A stretch of DNA of 9,188 nt from WHTB01 sp050699035 (GTDB lineage Bacteria; Actinomycetota; Actinomycetes; Propionibacteriales; Nocardioidaceae), in the NCBI GenBank assembly GCA_050699035.1, contig JBOHDE010000161.1:1-9188 (forward strand). Direction: 5' to 3'. A model generated the notes under the pieces. That model made no database searches. It had not been told where the DNA came from and saw nothing but the letters and a program-made list of their open reading frames with translations. The position numbers and the translations under genes were made by a program. Position 1 is the first letter of the stretch. The number at the start of each line of letters is the position of its first letter. Of the stretch, positions 1 through 6,072 are shown piece by piece.

Positions 1-41
1 CAATTGGGCAAAATTCGACCCGGATCCGCGGATGTGAGGTG

Positions 42-67
42 GAATTTTGCCCAATTGGGCAAAATTC
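42..67. repeat. Perfect 26-bp AT-rich palindrome, with a half copy at 1-16
   Basis: The left arm gaattttgcccaa is followed directly by its exact reverse complement ttgggcaaaattc, giving a 13+13 bp palindrome without a spacer. Bases 1-19 repeat bases 52-70 exactly (19 bp: caattgggcaaaattcgac), so a second palindrome is probably cut by the left edge, with centres 51 bp apart. The element is strikingly AT-rich for this GC-rich DNA. It could be a paired operator for the ABC exporter, a dispersed intergenic palindrome, or a hairpin ending an upstream transcript. The sequence alone does not decide between these. Confidence 0.85.
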
Positions 68-130
68 GACGTCGGTGGCCGCCGCCAGCGAGTCCGGGTC
101 AGCGCCCGGCTCGCACAGTCCCGCCCGGTC

Positions 131-170
131 CGGCCGGCCTGCACGTTCCCCGGCCGGCCTGCACGTTCCC
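131..170. repeat. Tandem duplication of a 20-bp unit
   Basis: The unit cggccggcctgcacgttccc occurs twice in immediate succession (131-150 and 151-170) with no mismatch, and the next two bases (cg) begin a third copy before homology fades. It lies in noncoding DNA about 115 bp upstream of the exporter start. Exact identity suggests a recent slippage duplication. No function can be assigned. Confidence 0.9.
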
Positions 171-284
171 CGTCCCGCCCGCGTGCCCCGTTCTGGGTAG
201 GGACGAGCCGAAAGTCGGATGCGTTCTGTCGGTGGTGTAGACCAAACTCACGCGAGACACTGCGAACGGATCGGAGCAGCACGT

Positions 285-1274
285 ATGGCCGCAATCGAGG
301 CCCACGGCCTCACCAAGATCTTTGGCAAGGGCAAGAAGCAGGTACGCGCTCTCGACGGGCTGGATCTCGAGGTGCCTGAAGGCGGCGTTCTCGGCCTCCT
401 CGGCCCGAACGGCGCGGGCAAGACCACGACGGTCCGCATCCTCGCGACCCTGCTCACACCCGACGAGGGGGAGGCACGGGTCCTCGGACACGACGTGGTG
501 GCCGAGCCAGCCGTCGTCCGTGGCCTGATCGGCCTGTCCGGCCAGTTCTCGGCGATCGACGAGAACCTCACCGGTCGGGAGAACCTGTGGATGTTCGGGC
601 GCCTGTACGGCCTGGACTCCACGTCCGCCAAGGCGCGCGGCGTCGAGCTGCTCGACATGTTCGAGCTCACCGACGCCGCCGACCGGGTCTGCAAGACGTA
701 CTCCGGCGGCATGAAGCGCCGCCTGGACCTCGCCGGCTCGTTGATCGCGCATCCCAAGGTGCTGTTCCTCGACGAGCCGACCACGGGCCTCGATCCCAAG
801 GCGCGCCTCGACCTGTGGGATATCATCCGCGACCGGGTCGAGTCCGGGGTCACGGTGCTGCTCACCACGCAGTACCTCGAGGAGGCCGACGTGCTCGCCG
901 ACTCGATCGCGGTGATCGACCACGGCCGGGTGATCGCCGAGGGCTCCAGCGACGATCTCAAGTCGCAGGTCGGCGGTGAGCGGATCGAGCTCGTCGTGCA
1001 CGACCCGGCACAGGTGACGGCTGCCCACGCGCTGCTGACCCGGTCGGCCGAGGGCGAGGTCGAGGTGGATGCGCACGCGCGCAAGCTGACGGCACCGTCG
1101 CGCGGCGGGTCGTCCGCACTGGTCCAGGTGATTCGTGAGCTCGACCTCGCGGGCATCGCCATCGACGACATCGGGCTGCGGCGTCCCACCCTCGACGACG
1201 TGTTCATGTCGTTGACGGGGCACACCGTGGTCGAAGAGCAGCCGGTCAGCGAGCCGGCGGGGAGGGCCTCATGA
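285..1274 (+). CDS. DrrA-type ABC transporter ATP-binding protein
   Basis: A 329-residue cytoplasmic ATPase that should power an ABC-2 exporter with the next gene. Visible motifs are Walker A GPNGAGKT (40-47), the Q-loop glutamine at 87, the ABC signature YSGGM (139-143), Walker B VLFLDEP (159-165) and the D-loop GLD (168-170). The H-loop histidine is replaced by Gln196 in TTQYLEEAD, as is usual in the daunorubicin-resistance (DrrA) family. The C-terminal tail contains RRPTLDDVFMSLTGH, the DrrA-type end. The ATG at 285 was chosen because GGAG (273-276) lies 8 nt upstream and homology begins at once (IEAHGLTKIFG). A longer in-frame reading from 219 adds residues without homology. The stop overlaps the permease start (ATGA). 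The substrate is unknown; drugs, lipids or self-made metabolites are all possible. No linked regulator is visible. Confidence 0.93.
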   Translation: MAAIEAHGLTKIFGKGKKQVRALDGLDLEVPEGGVLGLLGPNGAGKTTTVRILATLLTPDEGEARVLGHDVVAEPAVVRGLIGLSGQFSAIDENLTGRENLWMFGRLYGLDSTSAKARGVELLDMFELTDAADRVCKTYSGGMKRRLDLAGSLIAHPKVLFLDEPTTGLDPKARLDLWDIIRDRVESGVTVLLTTQYLEEADVLADSIAVIDHGRVIAEGSSDDLKSQVGGERIELVVHDPAQVTAAHALLTRSAEGEVEVDAHARKLTAPSRGGSSALVQVIRELDLAGIAIDDIGLRRPTLDDVFMSLTGHTVVEEQPVSEPAGRAS

Positions 1275-2116
1275 CCGCGACCCATCACGACACGACGGCG
1301 CCGACGACGGTCGGCAACAACAACGCGTTCGTCGACGCCATGGTCATCTCGTGGCGCAACCTCAAGCGCATCCCGCGGGTCCCCGACCAGGCGATGTGGG
1401 GCACCGTGCAGCCGATCATGTTCGTGCTGCTGTTCGCGTACGTCTTCGGCGGCGCGATCCCGATCGGTGACAGCGACGACCCGATGCTCTACCGCGAGTT
1501 CCTGATGGCCGGCATCTTCACCCAGACCATGGCGTTCGCGGTGGCATCTGCCTCTGTCGGGCTGGCCGACGACATGCAGAAGGGGCTCATCGACCGGTTC
1601 CGGTCGCTGCCGATCGCGCGGTCCGCGGTGATCGCCGGCCGGGTCGTCGGCGACCTGGTGTTCAACGCGTTCATCATGCTGGTGATGGTGCTGTGTGCGC
1701 TGCTGGTCGGCTGGCGCTGGCACAACGGCGTACTCAACGGCCTCGCCGCGTTCGGTCTGCTGCTGCTCTTCGCGTTCGCGATGCTGTGGATCGGTGCGTG
1801 GATCGGGATGTCCGTGCGCTCCGCCGAGGTGGCGGCGTCGGCCGGGCTGATCTGGCTGTTCCCGGTGACGTTCCTGTCCACGGCTTTCGTGCCGATGAAC
1901 AACCAGCCCGACTGGATCAAGACGGTGGCCGAGTGGAACCCGTTCAGCTCGGTGGTGGGTGCGTGCCGGGAGCTGTTCGGCAACCCCAACCCGTTCGTCA
2001 GCGACAACTTCCCGTCGCAGCACCCGGTCCTGCTCGCCCTGATCTACGTCGTCTTGATCATCGCGATCTTCGCGCCGCTCGCGGTCCGCAAGTACAAGCA
2101 CGCCGCCGGAGGCTGA
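1271..2116 (+). CDS. ABC-2 type (DrrB-like) exporter permease
   Basis: A 281-residue membrane protein forming the channel for the preceding ATPase. Six hydrophobic segments can be read at about 46-63, 80-99, 129-148, 157-179, 187-207 and 253-272. The cytoplasmic loop KGLIDRFRSLPIARSAVIAGR (104-124) after the second segment is the conserved ABC-2/DrrB coupling region. The segment after the fifth helix (PMNNQPDWIKTVAEWNPFSSVVGACRELF) is also typical of DrrB. The hydrophilic N-terminal 40 residues and the basic C-terminus (RKYKH) suggest both ends are cytoplasmic. The start overlaps the ATPase stop by ATGA, and GGAGG (1261-1265) sits 5 nt upstream, so the pair is translationally coupled. The family is clear; the substrate cannot be predicted. 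Confidence 0.92.
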   Translation: MTATHHDTTAPTTVGNNNAFVDAMVISWRNLKRIPRVPDQAMWGTVQPIMFVLLFAYVFGGAIPIGDSDDPMLYREFLMAGIFTQTMAFAVASASVGLADDMQKGLIDRFRSLPIARSAVIAGRVVGDLVFNAFIMLVMVLCALLVGWRWHNGVLNGLAAFGLLLLFAFAMLWIGAWIGMSVRSAEVAASAGLIWLFPVTFLSTAFVPMNNQPDWIKTVAEWNPFSSVVGACRELFGNPNPFVSDNFPSQHPVLLALIYVVLIIAIFAPLAVRKYKHAAGG

Positions 2117-2140
2117 CCGAACGGTTCACCGCACAGACTC

Positions 2141-2174
2141 GACGAGGGCGGCTCGGTGGGGAGCCGCCCTCGTC
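2141..2174. terminator. Hairpin terminator between convergent exporter and greA
   Basis: Perfect 14-bp inverted repeat gacgagggcggctc / gagccgccctcgtc around the 6-nt loop ggtggg. It starts 24 bp after the permease stop and ends 17 bp before the greA stop, so it can serve both convergent transcripts. There is no T-run on either strand, which is common for actinobacterial terminator hairpins. Confidence 0.85.
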
Positions 2175-2191
2175 GTACGCGTGGGTTGCGA

Positions 2192-2701
2192 TCAGCGGCC
2201 GAACGGCACCGCATCGACGATCTCGACCTCGAGCTGCTTGCCGTTGGGTGCCTCGTAGGAGACAGCGTCGCCCTTGCGCTTGCCGTCGATAGCCGACCCG
2301 AGCGGCGACTGCGGAGAGTAGACGTCGAGGTCCACCGACTCGTCGAAGTCGGCGAGCTCACGCGCGCCGAACAGGAACGTCTCCGTGTCCTTGTCCCCGG
2401 CGAACCGCACGGTGACCTTCATGCCCGGCTCGACGACGCCGTCGTCGGCCGGCGTCTCGCCGACCTTGGCGCGACGCAGCATGTCCTCGAGCTGGCGGAT
2501 CCGGGCCTCCGACTTGCCCTGCTCCTCCTTGGCGGCGTGGTAGCCGCCGTTCTCACGCAGGTCGCCCTCGTCTCGAGCGGCACCGATGCGCTCGGACAGC
2601 TCCGTACGGGAGGGACCGCGGAGGTAGTCCAGCTCTTCCTTCAGCTTGTCGTAAGCCTCTTGGGTAAGCCAGATCACGTTCTCATCGGTCGACTGCGTCA
2701 C
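2192..2701 (-). CDS. greA: Transcription elongation factor GreA
   Basis: GreA enters the RNA polymerase secondary channel and stimulates cleavage of backtracked transcripts. The 169-residue product has the N-terminal coiled-coil domain (about 10-80) and the C-terminal FKBP-like domain (about 90-169). The hairpin tip reads ARDEGDLRENGGYHAAKEEQ, with the acidic pair Asp47 and Glu50 that coordinates the catalytic magnesium in characterised Gre factors. Segments PLGSAIDGKRKGD and YEAPNGKQLEVEIV mark the C-terminal domain. I chose the GTG at 2701 because AGGGAG lies 9 nt upstream (2716-2711). An in-frame ATG at 2728 would add nine residues and place that ribosome site inside the gene. The length is close to mycobacterial GreA (about 164 aa). 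It lies downstream of the DUF4307 gene with a 154-bp gap holding a possible promoter and a hairpin. Confidence 0.95.
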   Translation of the reverse strand: MTQSTDENVIWLTQEAYDKLKEELDYLRGPSRTELSERIGAARDEGDLRENGGYHAAKEEQGKSEARIRQLEDMLRRAKVGETPADDGVVEPGMKVTVRFAGDKDTETFLFGARELADFDESVDLDVYSPQSPLGSAIDGKRKGDAVSYEAPNGKQLEVEIVDAVPFGR

Positions 2702-2735
2702 GGTGTACTGCTCCCTAGTGCAAGGCATTCGTTGA

Positions 2736-2763
2736 GGGCACCGCCCGATATCCGGCGGTGCCC
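2736..2763 (-). promoter_or_regulatory. Hairpin in the greA leader or end of the DUF4307 transcript
   Basis: A perfect 10-bp inverted repeat (gggcaccgcc / ggcggtgccc) with an 8-nt loop lies 34 nt upstream of the chosen greA start and 92 nt downstream of the DUF4307 stop. There is no T-run. If greA is transcribed from the -10-like TAGACT at 2788-2783, the hairpin would be in its 5' leader. Otherwise it may simply terminate the DUF4307 message. Both readings are compatible with the sequence. Confidence 0.7.
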
Positions 2764-2782
2764 TGTCCTGGGGGAAAGCAAG

Positions 2783-2788
2783 AGTCTA
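2783..2788 (-). promoter_or_regulatory. Possible -10 element of a greA promoter (TAGACT)
   Basis: On the minus strand TAGACT fits the actinobacterial TAnnnT -10 pattern and would give a start near 2776, with a leader of about 75 nt. I find no convincing -35 at 16-18 bp spacing, so this rests on one hexamer. Confidence 0.35.
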
Positions 2789-2855
2789 CCAACGGGGGGC
2801 CGTCCGGGGCCAAAGCCGGCGACGTCGTCGGCTAAACAGGGCGTAACCGGACGAG

Positions 2856-3284
2856 TCAGTCGGGCCGGCTGGTCGTGCAGCCGCTGAGGACGCCGGTGGT
2901 GGCGTCACGCTCCGTCTCGATCAGGTACGTCTCGACCACCACCTCGTCGCCGCCCGCGGCCACCGTGACCTCCCGCTCACCCACGATCGCGTGGTCAGCC
3001 GCCTGCGCCTTGAGCAGACAGGTGACCTCCACGTCGGACTGTCGCTCGATCCGGATGGTCACCCGAACCTCGTTCTGGTCAGCCACGACCTCGTACGAGT
3101 CGAGCCTCGCCACGGCGTCCGGCTTGGCGTGATGCAGAGCTGCCCACAGCAGCCAGCCACCACCGACGACGGCGAGTGCGACGATGACCGTCACGGTCAG
3201 CGGGCGGGTCCACGGGCGAGGTGCGCCATACCGGTCGGACGGCTTGCCGTCAGGCCGGCCGGCCCGGGTCGCGGCGGGGGCCAT
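2856..3284 (-). CDS. DUF4307 single-pass membrane protein
   Basis: A 142-residue protein with a basic N-terminus containing the DRYG motif (17-20), one transmembrane helix at about 29-50 (LTVTVIVALAVVGGGWLLWAAL), and a C-terminal domain of about 90 residues rich in alternating hydrophobic beta-strand pattern (SYEVVADQNEVRVTIRIER, VEVTCLLKAQA, EVVVETYLIETE). By the positive-inside rule the C-terminal domain should be outside the membrane. It resembles the DUF4307 family, conserved beside mca in Actinobacteria (as I recall, Rv1081c in M. tuberculosis) and of unknown function. Two cysteines (one in VTCLLKAQA, one in SGCTTS) could pair outside the cell. The ATG at 3284 has a strong GAGGAG site 4 nt upstream. 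Longer readings toward 4238 are only the antisense of mca. The start is 57 bp from mca, divergent. Confidence 0.85.
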   Translation of the reverse strand: MAPAATRAGRPDGKPSDRYGAPRPWTRPLTVTVIVALAVVGGGWLLWAALHHAKPDAVARLDSYEVVADQNEVRVTIRIERQSDVEVTCLLKAQAADHAIVGEREVTVAAGGDEVVVETYLIETERDATTGVLSGCTTSRPD

Positions 3285-3341
3285 GGATCTCCTCGTTTTC
3301 TGAGTCGCGCATCGGTGCGGTCTCCGCCACCATTGTCTCTT

Positions 3342-4310
3342 GTGCCCGACAACCAGAGCGACGCAAGGGTGCCGGCGAACGGCCGGCTGCGACTGATGCA
3401 CGTCCATGCGCACCCCGACGACGAGTCCAGCAAGGGCGCCGCGAGCACCGCGAAGTACGTCGCGGAAGACGTCGACGTCCACGTGGTTACGTGTACGGGT
3501 GGGGAGCGCGGGTCGATCCTGAACCCCCACATGGACCGACCGGACGTCCTCGCCAACATCAGCGAGATCCGGCGCCAGGAGATGGACCGCGCCCGCGAGA
3601 TCCTCGGCGTACGCCAGGACTGGCTCGGCTACGTCGACTCCGGCTGGCCCGAGGGCGACCCTAAGCCACCGCTCCCGGACGGCTGCTTCGCGACCGTACC
3701 GCTGGAGGAGTCCGCCGAGCCCTTGGTCCGGCTCATCCGTGACTTCAAACCCCATGTGGTCACGACGTACGACGAGAACGGCGGCTACCCGCACCCCGAC
3801 CACATCCGCTGCCACGAGGTCACCATCGCGGCCTGGTTCGCCGCCGCCGACCCGGAGCGCTACCCGGACGCCGGCGAGCCCTGGCAGCCGCTGAAGCTTT
3901 ACTACCACCACTCCTTCCACCGCGAGCGGATGCTGGCTTTGCACGACACGATGGTCGAGCACGGCATGGAGTCCCCCTATGCGGATCGGCTGTCGGAGTG
4001 GAAGGACGACCCCGAGCATGCGGCGCGGATCACCACCCGGGTGCCGTGTGCGGAGTACTTCCCGATCCGCGACCAGGCGCTGCTCGCCCATGCCACCCAG
4101 ATCGACCCCGACGGACCGTGGTTCGCGGTGCCGCTGGCGATCCATCAGGTGGCCTGGCCGACCGAGGACTACGAGCTGGTGCGGTCGGTGGTCGACGTCG
4201 AGACGCCTGAGGACGACCTGTTCAACGGGATCCGGCACCTCGTCTCGGGCGGTCCGGAGACGGACCCGATGGTGAGCGCGCAGGTCGCCGGGGGGACGAT
4301 GGACTCATGA
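3342..4310 (+). CDS. mca: Mycothiol S-conjugate amidase
   Basis: Mca hydrolyses mycothiol S-conjugates of electrophiles and drugs to GlcN-Ins and an N-acetylcysteine conjugate (mercapturic acid) that is exported. It is a cytoplasmic zinc enzyme of the LmbE/MshB family. The HPDDE motif is at 24-28; by homology to MshB, His24, Asp27 and His154 would bind zinc and Asp26 be the general base. The second motif PHPDH is at 150-154. TGGERGSILNP, YVDSGWPEGD, TTYDENGGYPHPDHIRCHE and ATQIDPDGPWF match Mca rather than MshB. The start is uncertain: GTG 3342 (322 aa) has no clear ribosome site, and GTG 3369 (313 aa) has only a weak one. ATG 3396 would remove the conserved RLRLM strand, so I reject it. M. 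tuberculosis Mca is about 288 aa. The gene is divergent from DUF4307 and overlaps the next gene by ATGA. Confidence 0.93.
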   Translation: MPDNQSDARVPANGRLRLMHVHAHPDDESSKGAASTAKYVAEDVDVHVVTCTGGERGSILNPHMDRPDVLANISEIRRQEMDRAREILGVRQDWLGYVDSGWPEGDPKPPLPDGCFATVPLEESAEPLVRLIRDFKPHVVTTYDENGGYPHPDHIRCHEVTIAAWFAAADPERYPDAGEPWQPLKLYYHHSFHRERMLALHDTMVEHGMESPYADRLSEWKDDPEHAARITTRVPCAEYFPIRDQALLAHATQIDPDGPWFAVPLAIHQVAWPTEDYELVRSVVDVETPEDDLFNGIRHLVSGGPETDPMVSAQVAGGTMDS

Positions 4311-4534
4311 CCGACCTGTTGCTCGCCGTCGACGCGGACAAGGTCAAGCCGGGCTGGCTGGGGCTGTTCGTCGTGCTCGCCCTCGCGGTGCTGACCGTGC
4401 TGCTGTGGCGCAGCATGAACCATCAGCTCAAGAAGGTCGACTTCGAGGAGCCCGCCGACACCGAGGCGGACGACCCGCCGGTCGACGGCACGCCGGCCGA
4501 CAACGGCAGCGGCAGCGGCACCGGGACACCCTAG
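4307..4534 (+). CDS. Small single-pass membrane protein coupled to mca
   Basis: A 75-residue protein with a short N-terminus (MTDLLLAVDADKVKPG), one transmembrane helix at about 17-34 (WLGLFVVLALAVLTVLLW), a basic stretch (RSMNHQLKKVDF) and an acidic, Pro/Gly/Ser-rich disordered tail (DNGSGSGTGTP). The basic residues after the helix suggest the tail faces the cytoplasm. It overlaps the mca stop by ATGA and has GGGGGA 10 nt upstream, so translation is probably coupled to mca. A small protein with a similar VKPGWLG-helix layout follows mca in mycobacteria (from memory, Rv1083). No function is established. Its stop shares a palindromic CTAG with the convergent glpD stop. Confidence 0.85.
   Translation: MTDLLLAVDADKVKPGWLGLFVVLALAVLTVLLWRSMNHQLKKVDFEEPADTEADDPPVDGTPADNGSGSGTGTP
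4531..4534. other. CTAG shared as TAG stop by two convergent genes
   Basis: The palindrome CTAG gives TAG at 4532-4534 on the plus strand (small mca-linked gene) and TAG at 4533-4531 on the minus strand (glpD). There is no space for a terminator, so the two transcripts must overlap at their 3' ends or end inside the opposing gene. Confidence 0.9.
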
Positions 4535-6072
4535 ACCGCCGCGCCGGCCAGCGCTTCGCGCGCGGCGGCCGTGGCAGCGTCGCGGTCCGAGCCGACCAGC
4601 CCCACCCGGGTACGCCGGTCCAGCAGGTCGTCGATGTCGAGGGCGCCCTCGTGCCGCGCCCCCCAGATCAGCTGCGCGGCGAGCGGATCCGGATCCAGCT
4701 CCTGTACCGCCGCCGCCTCGGTGCCGTATCGCCAGACCATCGACCGGCTCGCCGGTAGCGACGCCAGCACACGCGGCGACGCCGCGCCGACCAGCGGCAG
4801 ACGCGCCGTGGCGCTGGTCGGCACGGGTACGGCCCGGGTCGCGGTGACCAGGTCGACCGCGTCGGCAGCCATCCGGCGGTAGGTGGTGAGCTTGCCGCCC
4901 ACCACGGTCACGACGCCGTCGGCGGACGCCTGCACGACGTGCCGCCGGGACAGGTCTGCCCTGCTGGCGGTCCTGCTGCGGGCCTGGGCGCCGGGGTCCG
5001 GTCCGTGTGCGAGCAACGGTCGCAGCCCGGCGAACGAGCCGACGACGTCATCGCGAGTCAGCGGGGTGGCCAGCGCGGCCGAGATCGTCGACAGCAGCGT
5101 CTCGACCTCCGCGTCGCTGGGCGTGGGTACGTCGGGGATCGGCCCGTCGGCCGGCTCGTCGGTCAGCCCGACGTACACCCGCCCGTCTGGCTGGGGGAGC
5201 GCGAAGACGAACCGGGACGAGGAGCCGGGCACCGGAGTCGTGATCGCCGCGCCGAGGCCCCCCGGGAACGACTCCGACCGGAGCACCAGGTGGCTGCCCC
5301 GGCTGGGCCGCAGCGCGATGTCCGGGGCCAGCTGTCCGGCCCAGACGCCGGTCGCGTTGACGACCATGCCGGCCCGGACGTTGAACGTCTCGCCGGTGAG
5401 CTCGTCGCGCAGGTCGGCGCCGCCGCCGTGCAGGCCGACGGCGCGGCACCTGGTGACGATACGGGCGCCGAGACCGGCTGCGGTGCGTGCCACCGCGACG
5501 ACCAGCCGAGCGTCGTCGCTGAGCTGCCCGTCCCAGCCGAGCCAGGCGTGCCGGAGGCCGTCGCGGCGTAGCCCGGGGGCCAGCCGAAGGGCCTCGGTGG
5601 CGGTGAGGCGGCGCGGGCGCGGGAGGTAGGACCGTCCGGTGCGCGCGGCCACCCGCAGGGCCTCACCGGCGAGCAGCGCCGAGCCGACCGCCGCGGACTG
5701 TACCTGGGTCACGTCGGAGTGCGCCGGGAAGAGCATCGGCAGCGGGCTGACCAGGTGGGGTGCGATGTGACGCATCAGCGCGTCCCGTTCGCGGGCGCTG
5801 GCCCAGGCCAGGCCGACGTCGCCCTGGGCCAGGTAGCGCAGCCCGCCGTGCACGAGCTTGGACGACCAGCGGGACGTGCCGAAGGCGAGGTCATGAGCGT
5901 CGACCGCGAGTACGGAGAGCCCGCGACTGGCAGCGTCGAGCGCCACCCCCACGCCGGTGATGCCGAGCCCGACGACGAGCAGGTCGACCGCGTCGTCGGC
6001 GACGGCGTCGAGATCGTGCCGGCGGCGGGTGGCGTTGAGCGACGTGCGTGGGTCGGCGGGCGGGAACGTCAT
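4531..6072 (-). CDS. glpD: FAD-dependent glycerol-3-phosphate dehydrogenase
   Basis: GlpD oxidises sn-glycerol 3-phosphate to dihydroxyacetone phosphate at the membrane and passes electrons to quinone. The 513-residue product begins its Rossmann fold at about 29, with GLGITG (35-40) for FAD and Asp58 at the end of the second strand for the ribose. TSRWSSKLVHGGLRYL (66-81) is a hallmark of the family. Further family segments are NATGVWA, RGSHLVL, FAGLRPLL, and GGKLTTYR at 392-399. The C-terminal helical domain ends with the usual DDLLDRRTRVGL. The length agrees with GlpD proteins (about 500-580 aa). The ATG overlaps the TetR stop (ATGA), so the two are one operon. No glpF or glpK is nearby, so this may not be the main glycerol-use copy. 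It is convergent with the small mca-linked gene, the stops sharing CTAG. Confidence 0.94.
   Translation of the reverse strand: MTFPPADPRTSLNATRRRHDLDAVADDAVDLLVVGLGITGVGVALDAASRGLSVLAVDAHDLAFGTSRWSSKLVHGGLRYLAQGDVGLAWASARERDALMRHIAPHLVSPLPMLFPAHSDVTQVQSAAVGSALLAGEALRVAARTGRSYLPRPRRLTATEALRLAPGLRRDGLRHAWLGWDGQLSDDARLVVAVARTAAGLGARIVTRCRAVGLHGGGADLRDELTGETFNVRAGMVVNATGVWAGQLAPDIALRPSRGSHLVLRSESFPGGLGAAITTPVPGSSSRFVFALPQPDGRVYVGLTDEPADGPIPDVPTPSDAEVETLLSTISAALATPLTRDDVVGSFAGLRPLLAHGPDPGAQARSRTASRADLSRRHVVQASADGVVTVVGGKLTTYRRMAADAVDLVTATRAVPVPTSATARLPLVGAASPRVLASLPASRSMVWRYGTEAAAVQELDPDPLAAQLIWGARHEGALDIDDLLDRRTRVGLVGSDRDAATAAAREALAGAAV

Noticed and set aside
1..170. CRISPR-like or insertion-sequence origin of the short repeats
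   Set aside because: There are only two copies of each repeat, no regular spacers, and no transposase or cas gene in the window.
4..240. Small plus-strand frames in the left intergenic region
   Set aside because: They run through the palindrome and the tandem duplication, are Pro/Arg-rich, lack ribosome sites and resemble nothing known to me.
238..243. TAGACC as a -10 box for the exporter
   Set aside because: It lacks the final T of TAnnnT and has no -35 at a suitable distance, so it is too weak to annotate.
99..1223. Minus-strand open frame opposite the ATPase gene
   Set aside because: Its composition is a GC-driven shadow, it has no motifs, and it runs through the intergenic repeats.
248..2101. 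Long minus-strand open frame (617 codons) across both exporter genes
   Set aside because: It is antisense to two well-supported genes, has a low-complexity Arg/Asp/Gln/His-rich composition and no recognisable motif. Such frames are common in GC-rich DNA.
2991..3341. Upstream extension of mca on the plus strand
   Set aside because: It is antisense to the DUF4307 gene and shows no Mca homology.
3285..4238. N-terminal extension of the DUF4307 gene, giving 460 codons
   Set aside because: This part is the antisense of mca, while ATG 3284 has an excellent ribosome site and family homology starts there.
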